Below are positions 8,181 to 16,367 of a stretch of DNA of 64,000 nt, piece after piece. The stretch comes from Inquilinus limosus DSM 16000 (lineage in GTDB: Bacteria > Pseudomonadota > Alphaproteobacteria > DSM-16000 > Inquilinaceae): assembly GCF_000423185.1 (NCBI RefSeq), contig NZ_AUHM01000025.1, positions 62,001 to 126,000 on the forward strand, in the 5' to 3' direction. Numbering within the stretch: position 1 is the stretch's first letter; each line of letters starts with the position of its first letter. A model generated the notes under the pieces. The model saw only the letters and a list, made by a program, of their open reading frames with translations, made no database searches and was not told the DNA's origin. The translations under genes and the position numbers were made by a program.

Positions 8181-9026
8181 ATGAAGAACGCGACGGCGAT
8201 CAAGGGGAAGAGCGGAGCGACGGAGGAAACGGGGGGAGAGTCCCCCTCCCGGCTGATCGACGCGAGGATCGCGGAGCTGGGTGACTGGCGGGGCGAGACG
8301 CTCGCCCGGATCCGGGATCTCATCCGGCAGGCCGACCCAGAGGTGATCGAGGAGTGGAAGTGGAGAGGGGTCCCGGTGTGGTCGCACGCCGGCATCATCT
8401 GCACCGGCGAGACGTACAAGAGCGTCGTGAAGATGACCTTCGCCAAGGGCGCCTCGCTGGACGACCCGTCGGGCCTCTTCAACTCCAGCCTCGAAGGCAA
8501 CACCAGGCGTGCCATCGACATCCGCGAGGGGGAGGCGATCGACGAAGCCGCCCTCAAGGACCTCATCCGTGCGGCCGTCGCGCTGAACCTCAAGGGCAAG
8601 AAGGGCAAGAGCCCCGCGGCGGACGCGAAGCCGGCCCTCCTCTCCGGCGGCAATCCCCAGATCGCGAAAGGCTATGGCGACGCCCCCGTGCAGGCCTATA
8701 TCGCGGCCATGCCGGGCTGGAAGAGCGACATCGGCCGCCGCCTCGACACGATCGTCGTCCGCACCGTCCCCGAGGTGCGCAAGGCCGTGAAGTGGAACTC
8801 GCCCTTCTACGGCCTCGAGGGCCAGGGCTGGTTCCTCAGCTTCCATTGCTTCACGAAGTACATCAAGGTGACCTTCTTCCGCGGCACCTCGCTGCGCCCC
8901 GTCCCGCCCGGCGAGTCCAAGCACAATGAGGTGCGCTATCTCGACATCCGCGAGGGCGAGCTCGACGAGGCCCAGTTCGCCGCCTGGGTGAAGCAGGCCA
9001 GCCAGCTGCCCGGCGAAAAGCTCTGA
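8181..9026 (+). CDS. tandem DUF1801 (YdhG-like) domain protein
   Basis: The 281-residue protein contains two DUF1801-like halves. The first (about 30-130) has EWKWRGVPVW and VVKMTFAKGASL. The second (about 155-278) has AVKWNSPFYGL and IKVTFFRGTSLRP. Both contain the strand pattern of iron-chaperone/YdhG-like proteins, and both end in an RxxDIREGE stretch. A GGGGGGAG tract lies about 11 bases before the ATG. The low-complexity lysine and serine linker separates the copies. The function of the family is not established. The gene is monocistronic or loosely after the amidohydrolase, with 91 bp between. It looks like an internal duplication and fusion. Confidence 0.75.
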   Translation: MKNATAIKGKSGATEETGGESPSRLIDARIAELGDWRGETLARIRDLIRQADPEVIEEWKWRGVPVWSHAGIICTGETYKSVVKMTFAKGASLDDPSGLFNSSLEGNTRRAIDIREGEAIDEAALKDLIRAAVALNLKGKKGKSPAADAKPALLSGGNPQIAKGYGDAPVQAYIAAMPGWKSDIGRRLDTIVVRTVPEVRKAVKWNSPFYGLEGQGWFLSFHCFTKYIKVTFFRGTSLRPVPPGESKHNEVRYLDIREGELDEAQFAAWVKQASQLPGEKL

Positions 9027-9030
9027 AAAC

Positions 9031-9540
9031 CTATGGGGCCGCCGACGGTGGTCCCGGCGGCCGCCAGAAACCGTCATGGACCCGGGCGGAGTCCGCCTCC
9101 AGCAGCGGGCCGACCACCTCGACCCGCCGCTGGCCCGCGGCCAGGACATCGCGGCAGGGCAGGTCCATCGTCAGGTTCTCCGGATCGGGGCCGATCAGCG
9201 CCTTGAGCGCCCGCTCACCGAGGCCGTGGACCACCCGGCCGACCCCGGCCCAGTAGGCCGCGCCGGCGCACATCGCGCAGGGCTCGGCGCTGGAATACAG
9301 TGTGCAGCCGGCGAGGAAGGCGGCGTCATAGGTCATCGACGCCTCGGTCATCAGGTTGCGCTCGGCATGGCCGGTACGGTCGCCGCGCGTGCCGCAGGTG
9401 TTCATCGCCTCCAGGAGGACGTTGCCGTCGGCATCGGCCAGCAGCGCGCCGAAGGGATGGTCGCCGCGCGCCCGCGCCTCTTCGGCCAACCGAATCGTCC
9501 GGCGCAGCAGCTCGATGTCGCGGTCCGGGGTGATCGCCAT
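9031..9540 (-). CDS. nucleoside/guanine deaminase-like zinc hydrolase (cytidine deaminase fold)
   Basis: The 169-residue protein has both zinc motifs of the CDA fold: HAE at residues 58-60 and PCAMC at 87-91. HPFGALLAD near residue 28 is typical of guanine deaminase and nucleoside deaminases rather than TadA of this length. It would hydrolyse the exocyclic amine of a purine or related base in the cytoplasm. GAGGAGG just upstream of the ATG at 9540 supports the start. It is convergent with and almost abuts the DUF1801 gene, and divergent from the ABC/8-oxoguanine-deaminase-like operon. It may therefore act in the same nitrogen-heterocycle pathway. TadA-type tRNA editing is less likely. Confidence 0.8.
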   Translation of the reverse strand: MAITPDRDIELLRRTIRLAEEARARGDHPFGALLADADGNVLLEAMNTCGTRGDRTGHAERNLMTEASMTYDAAFLAGCTLYSSAEPCAMCAGAAYWAGVGRVVHGLGERALKALIGPDPENLTMDLPCRDVLAAGQRRVEVVGPLLEADSARVHDGFWRPPGPPSAAP

Positions 9541-9643
9541 GGCCTCCTCCTCTCCTCTGCTCCCCGCAGTCCTAGCCGGCCCCAGGCGTTGCCACAAGGA
9601 TCGGGATGAGCAGTTTTCGGGCAAGCGCGGATCTGACCATTGT

Positions 9644-9661
9644 TTGGGCAGGCTGCCCGAA
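9644..9661. promoter_or_regulatory. 18-bp inverted repeat, candidate enhancer-binding site
   Basis: The site reads TTGGGCAGGCTGCCCGAA, a dyad with two mismatched pairs. Its centre is about 70 bp upstream of the -24 element at 9723. That distance suits a sigma-54 activator such as NtrC or an NtrC-like protein. The activator identity is inference. Confidence 0.4.
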
Positions 9662-9722
9662 TCCGGATCGCCCCTCGCCTGCAGGAGCACGGAAACCGTC
9701 GCCGTTTCAGCGGTCTCCCGAC

Positions 9723-9738
9723 TGGCACGCCTCCTGCA
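9723..9738 (+). promoter_or_regulatory. sigma-54 (-24/-12) promoter upstream of the ABC transporter operon
   Basis: The bases TGGCACGCCTCCTGCA fit TGGCAC-N5-TTGCA with one change, and the invariant GG and GC are exactly 10 bases apart (GG 9724-9725, GC 9736-9737). Transcription would start near 9750, giving a leader of about 170 bases before the GTG at 9921. The rest of the 380-base gap 9541-9920 holds the short promoter side of the deaminase gene and no convincing further gene. Confidence 0.65.
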
Positions 9739-9920
9739 TGGTTGCGGGTGACGAGTAGAAGCGGTCAGGGCCGAGGCCCGGGACATTGCTCGGCAGGATC
9801 GACGCTTGGGGCGACGCCATGCCGACTTCTCCGTTCAGCGACACGACAGGCGCAACAGCCGGCCGATGCGACATCGGGCGGACGGGACCACGTCTGCGCC
9901 GCAAACCAAGGGGGCTTTCC

Positions 9921-10916
9921 GTGCACGGAACACTCGTGAGGCTGCTCGGCGGGACTTTCGCCCTGGCCGTCGCCATCCCCGCCGCACAGGCGGCGGACAA
10001 GGTCGTCTACCAGCTGGACTGGCTGCCGGGCGGCGACAAGGCGCCGATCTATGTCTGCGTGCAGAAGGGCTTCTGCGCCGAGGCGGGGCTGGACGTCACG
10101 ATCGAGAGCGGCCGCGGCTCCTCCGAGGCGATCACCAAGATCGCCACCGGCACCTCCGACATCGGCTCCGCCGGCCTCGGCGCGCTGATGGAGGCGCGAG
10201 CGACGGAGAAGGTGCCGGTCACCGCCGTGATGTCGCTGTTCAACAAGGGGCCGCACGCCTTCTACGCCCTGGCCGGCGGAGGCGTCGCCACGGTCGCGGA
10301 TGTGAAGGGCAAAAGCGTCGCCACCTCGCCCTTCACCGAATCCAATGTCTACCTGCCGCTGGTGCTGGCCGATGTCGGCCTCTCCGAGGCCGACATCACC
10401 CTGACCAAGGCCGATCCCGGCGCGCTCGGGCCGATGCTGATGACCGGGCGGACCGACGTCATCATCGCCTGGCTGACCGATGTCGCCCGCTACACCGGCC
10501 AGGCGCGGGAGGCGGGCAAGGAGCTGGTCATCCTGCCCTGGGCGGCGGCGGGGCTGGACCTCTACTCCGCCTCGCTGATCGCCTCGGACCGGTTCCTGAA
10601 GGAGCGGCCGGACGTGGCCCGGCGCTTCGTCGCCGCCTACCGGAAATCCCTCGAATTCACCAAGGACCACCCGAAGGAGGCGGCGGAGGCGGTCGCGGCC
10701 ATGGTGCCGGAGCTGTCGGCCGAGGATGTCGAGGGCTCGGTCAAGGACGCGCTGGCCCTCGCCTTCAACGAGGTGACGGAGAAGGACGGCCTCGGCGTGT
10801 TCGAGCCCGGCCGGCTGAAGGCGACCTGGGAGCGCGTGGCGAAGGCGGAGAAGCTGGACCCGGCGGCGCTGGCCCCCGAATCCGTCGTCGACCGCAACTT
10901 CCTGCCGGGGATGTGA
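9921..10916 (+). CDS. ABC transporter substrate-binding protein, NMT1/THI5-like (SsuA/TauA superfamily)
   Basis: The 331-residue protein starts at a GTG with AAGGGGG about 6 bases upstream and opens with a signal peptide ending AAQAAD near residue 25. The mature part begins YQLDWLPGGDKAPIYVCVQKGF and continues with a GTSDIGSAG motif, as in NMT1/THI5-like proteins that bind pyrimidine or thiamine precursors and related heterocycles. A frame open from 9786 would put the signal peptide 45 residues inside, so that start is rejected. It leads an operon with ATPase, permease, a purine-type deaminase and a 2-oxoglutarate oxygenase, which supports a nitrogen heterocycle as ligand. Confidence 0.85.
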   Translation: MHGTLVRLLGGTFALAVAIPAAQAADKVVYQLDWLPGGDKAPIYVCVQKGFCAEAGLDVTIESGRGSSEAITKIATGTSDIGSAGLGALMEARATEKVPVTAVMSLFNKGPHAFYALAGGGVATVADVKGKSVATSPFTESNVYLPLVLADVGLSEADITLTKADPGALGPMLMTGRTDVIIAWLTDVARYTGQAREAGKELVILPWAAAGLDLYSASLIASDRFLKERPDVARRFVAAYRKSLEFTKDHPKEAAEAVAAMVPELSAEDVEGSVKDALALAFNEVTEKDGLGVFEPGRLKATWERVAKAEKLDPAALAPESVVDRNFLPGM

Positions 10917-10920
10917 GGTC

Positions 10921-11694
10921 ATGACGGCCCCGCCCGCCATCCGCTTTTCCGGCGTCGAGCAGGCCTTTCCGACGGAGGCCGGCACGGTCCGCGCCCTCGC
11001 CGGCGTCGACATGGCGATCGGCCGGCACGAATTCGTGGCGGTGCTCGGCCCGTCGGGCTGCGGCAAGTCGACCCTGCTGCGCCTGGCCGCCGGCCTGTTG
11101 CGTCCGACCGCCGGCGCGGTCGAGGTGTTCGGCAGGCCGGTGACGGAGCCGCGCGACGACATCGGCATCGTGTTCCAGAAGCCGACGCTGCTGCCCTGGG
11201 CGACCGTCGAGGACAACGTCGTCTTCCCGGCCCGGCACAAGACCGGGCGGGTCGGCCCCGGCGACCGGGAGCGCGCCCGCGCCCTGCTGGCCCGGGTCGG
11301 CCTGGCCGGCTTCGAGAAGCGGCTGCCGGCGGAGCTGTCGGGGGGCATGCAGCAGCGCGTCGGCATCGCCCGGGCGCTGTTCATGGACCCGGACATCCTG
11401 TTGATGGACGAGCCCTTCTCCGCCCTCGACGCCCTGACCCGCGAGGAGATGGGGTTCGAGCTGCTGCGGATCTGGGAGACGCAGCCGAAGACGGTGCTGT
11501 TCATCACCCATTCGATCGGCGAGGCGGTGCTGCTGGCCGACCGGGTGGTGGTGCTGAGCGAGCGGCCCGGCCGCGTCGTCGAGGACCTGCCCGTCGGCCT
11601 GCCCCGGCCGCGCGGCATCGACACCAGCAACCACAAGGCCCTGCACGACCATGTCGGACATCTCCGCGCCCTCCTCCTCAAGCGTGCGGCCTGA
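10921..11694 (+). CDS. ABC transporter ATP-binding protein (TauB/SsuB type)
   Basis: The 257-residue ATPase has Walker A GPSGCGKST (about 43-51), ABC signature LSGGMQQRVGIARAL, Walker B LLMDEPFSALD and a switch histidine in FITHSIGEAV. The FSALD and SIGEA forms are typical of the nitrate/taurine/alkanesulfonate class. It powers uptake with the permease that starts inside its 3' end. The start is 4 bases after the binding-protein stop, so these are translationally coupled. Length and motifs are complete. Confidence 0.9.
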   Translation: MTAPPAIRFSGVEQAFPTEAGTVRALAGVDMAIGRHEFVAVLGPSGCGKSTLLRLAAGLLRPTAGAVEVFGRPVTEPRDDIGIVFQKPTLLPWATVEDNVVFPARHKTGRVGPGDRERARALLARVGLAGFEKRLPAELSGGMQQRVGIARALFMDPDILLMDEPFSALDALTREEMGFELLRIWETQPKTVLFITHSIGEAVLLADRVVVLSERPGRVVEDLPVGLPRPRGIDTSNHKALHDHVGHLRALLLKRAA

Positions 11695-12493
11695 ACGCGA
11701 TGCCGCCGCAGGGCGGCTGCGGGTCGCGCGGCTGGCCCGCACGCCCGGCCTGCTGCCGGCCGCGACCTTCGCGCTGATCCTGGTCGCCTGGGAGGCGTCC
11801 TGCCGCCTGCTCGCCATCCCGGCCTTCCTGCTGCCGGCGCCGAGCCGGATCCTCGGCGGCTTCGAGGCCGTCGAGACCGCGCGCTGGCTGGAGCATGTCT
11901 GGGCGACGCTGCGGGTGGCGCTGATCGGCTATTTCGCGTCGATCGCCATCTCGCTGCCGATCGCCGTGGGGCTGGCGCGGTCGGAGCTGATGTCGCGGGC
12001 GCTGTACCCGATCCTCGTCGTCGTGCAGTCGATCCCGGTGGTGGCGGTGGCGCCGATCATCATCGTCGGGCTCGGCTCCGGCGACGCGCCGCGCGTCGTC
12101 ATCACCGGGCTGATCACCTTCTTTCCGCTGGTGGTCTCGATCACCACCGGGCTGATGGCGACGCCGCCCGAGCTGATCGAGCTGTCGCGCAGCCTGCGGG
12201 CGCCGGCGATCCGCGAGATCACGCAGATCCGGCTGCCCTTCGCCGTGCCCTACATCTTTTCGGCGCTGAAGATCTCGATCACCCTCGCCGTCATCGGCGC
12301 GGTGGTGGCGGAGTTCGTCGCCGCCGAGAAGGGCCTCGGCTACTTCATCCAGTTCTCGACCTCGATGTTCAAGGTGCAGCAGGCCTGGGCCGGGCTGGCG
12401 GTCCTGGTGCTGCTGTCGCTGGCGCTGTTCCACCTGGTCACCGCGGTGCAGCGCCTGTGGTTCCCCTGGAGCCTGCCGCGGGGCCGCGCATGA
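11651..12493 (+). CDS. ABC transporter permease (SsuC/TauC type)
   Basis: The 280-residue protein has about six membrane helices and the EAA-type cytoplasmic loop (ELSRSLRAPAIREITQIRLPF near residues 177-197). It is the membrane channel for the binding protein and ATPase upstream. The ATG at 11651 overlaps the ATPase gene by 44 bp; a GTG at 11684 would shorten the overlap to 11 bp and is a reasonable alternative. Its stop overlaps the amidohydrolase start (ATGA). Confidence 0.87.
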   Translation: MSDISAPSSSSVRPERDAAAGRLRVARLARTPGLLPAATFALILVAWEASCRLLAIPAFLLPAPSRILGGFEAVETARWLEHVWATLRVALIGYFASIAISLPIAVGLARSELMSRALYPILVVVQSIPVVAVAPIIIVGLGSGDAPRVVITGLITFFPLVVSITTGLMATPPELIELSRSLRAPAIREITQIRLPFAVPYIFSALKISITLAVIGAVVAEFVAAEKGLGYFIQFSTSMFKVQQAWAGLAVLVLLSLALFHLVTAVQRLWFPWSLPRGRA

Positions 12494-13857
12494 CCGACTT
12501 CGTGATCACGGGCGCCGTCGGCATCCTGACCGGCCTGCCCGGTCCCGCGGCAAGGGCGGCGGGCGACATCCGCGTGCGCGGCGGCGTCATCGCCGAGATC
12601 GGCGCGCTGCGGCCGGAGCCGGGCGAGCGGGTGGTCGACGCCGCGGGCGCGGTCGTCACCCCCGGCCTGGTCAACACCCATCACCACCTGTTCCAGAGCG
12701 TGCTGAAGGCCGTGCCGGAAGGGATGAACGAGCCGCTGGCCGCCTGGCTGCGCCTGGTCCCCTACGCCTATTGGGACCGGCTGGACGAGGCGGCGATGCG
12801 CGTCGCCGCCACGATCGGCCTGGCCGAGCTGGCGCTGTCCGGCGCCACCACGGTCGCCGATCATCACTACTTCTACTCGGAGCGCTACGACTTCGATCCG
12901 GACGCGATCCTGTTCGAAACCGCGGAGCGCTTCGGTGTGCGCTTCGTCCTGGCCCGCGGCGGCGCCACCAAGGGCCGGGCCTTCGATTCCGGCCGCAGCG
13001 CGCCGCTGCCGACCGAGCCGCTGGACCGCATGATCGCCGCGGTCGAGGCCGCGGCCCGGCGCTGGCACGACCCCTCCCCCGCCGCGATGCGCCGGGTCGC
13101 CTTCGCCCCGACCACGCCGACCTTCTCGCTGGAGGAGGGAGAGCTGCGCGAGATCGCCGCCGCGGCGCGGGCCATGGGCCTCAGGCTGCATTCGCATCTG
13201 TCGGAGACCATCGACTACGTCACCTACACGATGGCGCGCTACGCCCGGCGGCCGGTGGAATGGCTGGCGGAGCACGGCTGGCTGGGGCCCGACGTCTGGT
13301 TCGCCCATCTGGTCGAATGCGACGAGGCCGAGCTGCGCCTCCTGGCCGGGACCGGCACCGCCATGGCGCATTGCCCGCAGGCCAATGCGCGGCTGGGATC
13401 CGGCATCGCGCCGGCCGACCGGCTGCACGCGCTGGGCGGGACGGTGTCTCTGGCGGTCGACGGGGCGGCGGCGAACGAGGCCGCGGACATGGCCTCGGCG
13501 CTCTACGCCGCCTTCTCGCTGCACCGGGCGCAGAAGGGCGCGGCCGCGACCACCGCCGAGACCGTGCTGCGCTGGGCCACGGCCGGCGGCGCCCGCGCCC
13601 TGGGCTTCGACGCGATCGGCACGATCGAGCCGGGCAGGCAGGCCGATCTCGCCATCTTCGACCTCGGCGCGCCGCGCTATCTCGGCCAGCACGACCGGGT
13701 GCTGGGGCCGGTCATCTCGGGCGGCGGGGCGACGGTCCGGCACAGCTTCGTCGCCGGCCGGCCGGTGGTGGCGGACGGGCGGATTCCCTGGCTCGACCTC
13801 GGCCAACTGGCTGCCGACGCCGAACGGGTCGTGGCCCGCACCGCCGGCGCCCGGTGA
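12490..13857 (+). CDS. 8-oxoguanine-deaminase-like amidohydrolase (COG0402)
   Basis: The 455-residue protein has the subtype-III amidohydrolase pattern: NTHHHLFQS (metal H64 and H66), HSHLSET, HLVECDEAE, AHCPQANARLGSGIAP and VDGAAANE with the catalytic aspartate. The long form with GMNEPLAAWL and DHHYFYSE is typical of the 8-oxoguanine deaminase and hydroxydechloroatrazine ethylaminohydrolase branch. It would remove an amine from a purine- or triazine-like ring. The start overlaps the permease stop by 4 bp; a 33-bp longer reading from 12457 is not supported. The adjacent transporter and oxygenase suggest degradation of an imported heterocycle for nitrogen. The exact substrate is unproven. Confidence 0.82.
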   Translation: MTDFVITGAVGILTGLPGPAARAAGDIRVRGGVIAEIGALRPEPGERVVDAAGAVVTPGLVNTHHHLFQSVLKAVPEGMNEPLAAWLRLVPYAYWDRLDEAAMRVAATIGLAELALSGATTVADHHYFYSERYDFDPDAILFETAERFGVRFVLARGGATKGRAFDSGRSAPLPTEPLDRMIAAVEAAARRWHDPSPAAMRRVAFAPTTPTFSLEEGELREIAAAARAMGLRLHSHLSETIDYVTYTMARYARRPVEWLAEHGWLGPDVWFAHLVECDEAELRLLAGTGTAMAHCPQANARLGSGIAPADRLHALGGTVSLAVDGAAANEAADMASALYAAFSLHRAQKGAAATTAETVLRWATAGGARALGFDAIGTIEPGRQADLAIFDLGAPRYLGQHDRVLGPVISGGGATVRHSFVAGRPVVADGRIPWLDLGQLAADAERVVARTAGAR

Positions 13858-13886
13858 GCAACAGCATGTCACGGAAGGAGAGTTCG

Positions 13887-14870
13887 ATGACCGACACCAC
13901 GCTGGCGGAGCTGCGCCGGGAGGCGACCTATGGCGGCGAAGGGCGGGAGAAGCCGCGCGCGGTGCCGCGCATCGACATGAGCCGCTACGAGGCGCGGAAG
14001 GCGGAGATCGCCGACGCGCTGTGGGCGGCGGCGACGGAGATCGGCTTCTTCCAGCTGGTCGGCCATGGCATCGCGCCGGAGCTGGTGGACGAGGCCTTCG
14101 CCATGGCGGAGCGCTTCTTCGCCCTGCCGCAGGAGATCAAGGCGAAGTATCCGCTGGTCGGCGGCAGCAATGCCGGCTGGGAGTACAAGGCCCAGGTGCG
14201 GCCGTCGACCGGCACCGCCGACCAGAAGGAATCCTACCAGATCACCCTGCCGCGCATGGCGGCGCTGTGGCCCGGCGGCGAGGAGCTGTCGGGCTTCAAG
14301 GCCACGATACTGGCCTTCGAGCGGGCGAACTGGGCGCTCGGCATGAAGGTGCTCGAATGCTTCCGCCTCAAGCTGGGGTTCCCGCCCGACTTCTTCACCG
14401 CGGCGCACGATCCGCAATCGCCGGAGTACCAGAGCACGCTGCGCCTGCTGCACTACCTGCCGATGGAGAATGCGCGGCCGGAGGACTTCAAGTTCTGGCG
14501 GGCCGGGGCGCACACGGATTTCGACTGCCTGACCCTGCTGCACCAGCGGCCCGGCCAGGGCGGGCTGCAGCTCTGCCCCGGCAAGGAGGCCGAGGCGCTG
14601 GAATGGACCGATGTCGAGCCGCTGCCCGGCGTCGTCACCTGCAACATCGGCGACATGCTGATGCGCTGGAGCGACGACCGGCTGCTCTCTACCCTGCACC
14701 GCGTCCGCATGCCGAAGCCGCAGGAGCCGCAGGGGTCGCGCTACTCCATCGCCTTCTTCTGCCAGGCCAATCGGGACGCGGTGATCCAGGGCCCGGAGCG
14801 CCGCTACGACCCGATCACGGCGCATGACTATCTGCAGCAGCGGATCGCGGCGAATTTCGCGAAGGGCTGA
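13887..14870 (+). CDS. 2-oxoglutarate/Fe(II)-dependent oxygenase, isopenicillin-N-synthase-like
   Basis: The 327-residue protein has the plant-type DIOX_N region (EIGFFQLVGHGI, about 51-62) and the 2OG-FeII core with HTD (H209, D211), distal H271 and the 2-oxoglutarate arginine in RYS (R285). Such enzymes hydroxylate or demethylate small molecules with oxygen and 2-oxoglutarate. AAGGAG sits 6 bases before the ATG at 13887; an ATG at 13866 is possible but less well placed. It is 29 bp after the deaminase-like gene and is the last gene of the operon. Oxidation of a purine- or pyrimidine-like ring before or after deamination is the natural guess. No assayed relative can be named from the sequence alone. 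Confidence 0.85.
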   Translation: MTDTTLAELRREATYGGEGREKPRAVPRIDMSRYEARKAEIADALWAAATEIGFFQLVGHGIAPELVDEAFAMAERFFALPQEIKAKYPLVGGSNAGWEYKAQVRPSTGTADQKESYQITLPRMAALWPGGEELSGFKATILAFERANWALGMKVLECFRLKLGFPPDFFTAAHDPQSPEYQSTLRLLHYLPMENARPEDFKFWRAGAHTDFDCLTLLHQRPGQGGLQLCPGKEAEALEWTDVEPLPGVVTCNIGDMLMRWSDDRLLSTLHRVRMPKPQEPQGSRYSIAFFCQANRDAVIQGPERRYDPITAHDYLQQRIAANFAKG

Positions 14871-14905
14871 TATCACCGGCCAAGATCGACCCTCCAGCCC
14901 GTTCC

Positions 14906-15021
14906 ATCATGGCGAGGCGCGGCGCGCGCCTTTTTAAGTTCATAAGGGGCCATCCCAGGGGCCGGTGCCGCTGGATGGCCGCGCCCCCCAATAGGCGTAA
15001 GGGGCGGGGCTCGCCATGACG
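14906..15021. repeat. intergenic hairpin repeat, family A copy 3
   Basis: The left part reads CCATCATGGCGAGGCGCGG and the right part GGGGCTCGCCATGACGGG. A CTGGATGGCCGCGCCCCC block in the middle matches other copies. It is degenerate on the left. With copy 4 it fills the 378-base gap 14871-15248 between the converging oxygenase and hotdog genes. No gene is visible there. Confidence 0.65.
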
Positions 15022-15103
15022 GGTTTTGGTCAAAGCAGCGAATCCGGACCGGCGGGACCTGGATCCCGACTTGACCCAGAGAGCAGGCCCATGCCCCCCG
15101 AAC

Positions 15104-15207
15104 CGTCATGGCGAGCGAAGCGTGACCATCCAGTCCCGCAGTCGGAGGAGGCCCAACCAGCCTGGATGGCCGCGCCCCTCGGATCAAGTCCGAGGGGCGC
15201 CATGACG
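15104..15207. repeat. intergenic hairpin repeat, family A copy 4
   Basis: The arms are CGTCATGGCGAGCGAAGCG and GGGGCGCCATGACGG, with CCATCCAG and CTGGATGG pairing inside. It lies about 80 bp from copy 3. A nested GGATCAAGTCC hairpin near 15181 is also present. The pair of copies suggests a small array. Confidence 0.7.
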
Positions 15208-15248
15208 GATCAATCGGTCCGGCCGTTGGCATAACTGGAGGCAGCGGC

Positions 15249-16100
15249 CTACACGCGCAGCTCCGTATCCAGGGTGGCGACGACCTCCTCTCCCCACATC
15301 ACCCGCGCCGAGAAGACGTAATGCGAGAGGGTGCGCGAGGCCGAAAGACAGTCGACGTGGAAGGACAGCGGCGTCGCGGCGGGGACGAGCCTGAGCGCCG
15401 CGATGTCGGTCCGGACCACGGAGTATTCGGCTTCCCGGCCCAGGATGTGGTGCAGGAGGCGGGCCACCGCCTGGGCGATGGTCTCGGCGATGATCGCGAC
15501 CGGCCAAGCCGGATAGCCGGGAAAGTGGCCGGCGCACCGGGCCGGCGCCAGCGGCTGGCTGCGCGCCGTGAGCGACAGCGCCTGCGGCTCGTCGAACTCC
15601 AGCGGGATCGGCTCCCGGTAGGGAGATCCCCCGGAAGGAAGGACCTCCTCAGCCCGGTAGTCCTGGAACAGCCGCTGGAACACCCGCTCCGGCAGGGCCT
15701 GGTACTCGCAGCGCAGATGGGCGAAGGGCGTGCCGGCCGACACGATCGCCTGCGCCGTCAGGGACCGCCGGTCCTGGCTGACCGTCTCGGCGGTCGCTTC
15801 GAAGGCCCTCCCCGCCCCCCTCGGCTCGGCGCCGTCGAGGGTGCTGAAGCGCGCCCGGGTCGCGAGATAGTAGATGCGTTCCGTCGCCCGCCCGGCCACG
15901 GCGGCGCAGGAGCCGAGGATCGCGAGATGCCGCCCGACCTCGGCCGAGGCGACCGGCCCGCGTTCGTAGCCGACCGTCTGCTCCGAGGCGAAGACGCCGC
16001 GGACGGCCCCGTCTGACAGGTCTTCCAGCTCGCCGAAGGCGAAGTATGGCGCCTGTACGGCAATGCGATCGCAGATCGTCGAGATGTCCAATCGCGGCAT
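15249..16100 (-). CDS. double-hotdog-fold protein with FabZ-like GHFPG motif, function unknown
   Basis: The 283-residue protein looks like two hotdog domains. The first (about 10-130) has AEVGRHLAILGSCAA. The second (about 160-280) has GHFPGYPAWP (H192) followed by AETIAQA (E206), the spacing of the His and Glu in FabZ/FabA dehydratases and in the AfsA/thioesterase superfamily. It could act on acyl-ACP or acyl-CoA. The ATG at 16100 is preferred because GGAGG lies 5 bases upstream; an ATG at 16112 is in frame. It stands alone, with no polyketide or fatty-acid gene in the window. A striking AT-rich promoter with a palindrome at 16258 precedes it. Confidence 0.6.
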   Translation of the reverse strand: MPRLDISTICDRIAVQAPYFAFGELEDLSDGAVRGVFASEQTVGYERGPVASAEVGRHLAILGSCAAVAGRATERIYYLATRARFSTLDGAEPRGAGRAFEATAETVSQDRRSLTAQAIVSAGTPFAHLRCEYQALPERVFQRLFQDYRAEEVLPSGGSPYREPIPLEFDEPQALSLTARSQPLAPARCAGHFPGYPAWPVAIIAETIAQAVARLLHHILGREAEYSVVRTDIAALRLVPAATPLSFHVDCLSASRTLSHYVFSARVMWGEEVVATLDTELRV

Positions 16101-16257
16101 CGTCGCCTCCATGGTGAAACCGCCACGCATCCTTGGGCTGGAGGCTTCGTCATCGTCGGCGCCACGCCATGACAATCCTGAGCGCAATCACCGCGATTTT
16201 AAATTCATTTGCCTCTCATATTCCGATCTCGATTGTAATTCCTACACAACCACCGCA

Positions 16258-16273
16258 TCAATATTTATATTGA
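16258..16273. promoter_or_regulatory. AT-rich perfect inverted repeat upstream of the hotdog gene
   Basis: The bases TCAATATTTATATTGA form 7-bp perfect arms around TT. The site lies in an AT-rich island (about 16185-16315) between the 3' end of the LysR gene and the hotdog gene start at 16100, about 158 bp upstream of that start. It could be an operator for the hotdog gene or form part of a LysR 3' structure. No regulator can be named. Confidence 0.4.
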
Positions 16274-16367
16274 ATGCGAAATACTGATAAAATCCAGATC
16301 GCTGTATTACAGGCCATCCGCTCGCAGGGAGGCGGCATGCGCGCCCGGCGATGTCCGGCGTCGCCCG

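Noticed and set aside
9031-9540. TadA tRNA adenosine deaminase
   Set aside because: HPFGALLAD and the length suit guanine/nucleoside deaminases, and the gene is divergent from a heterocycle operon.
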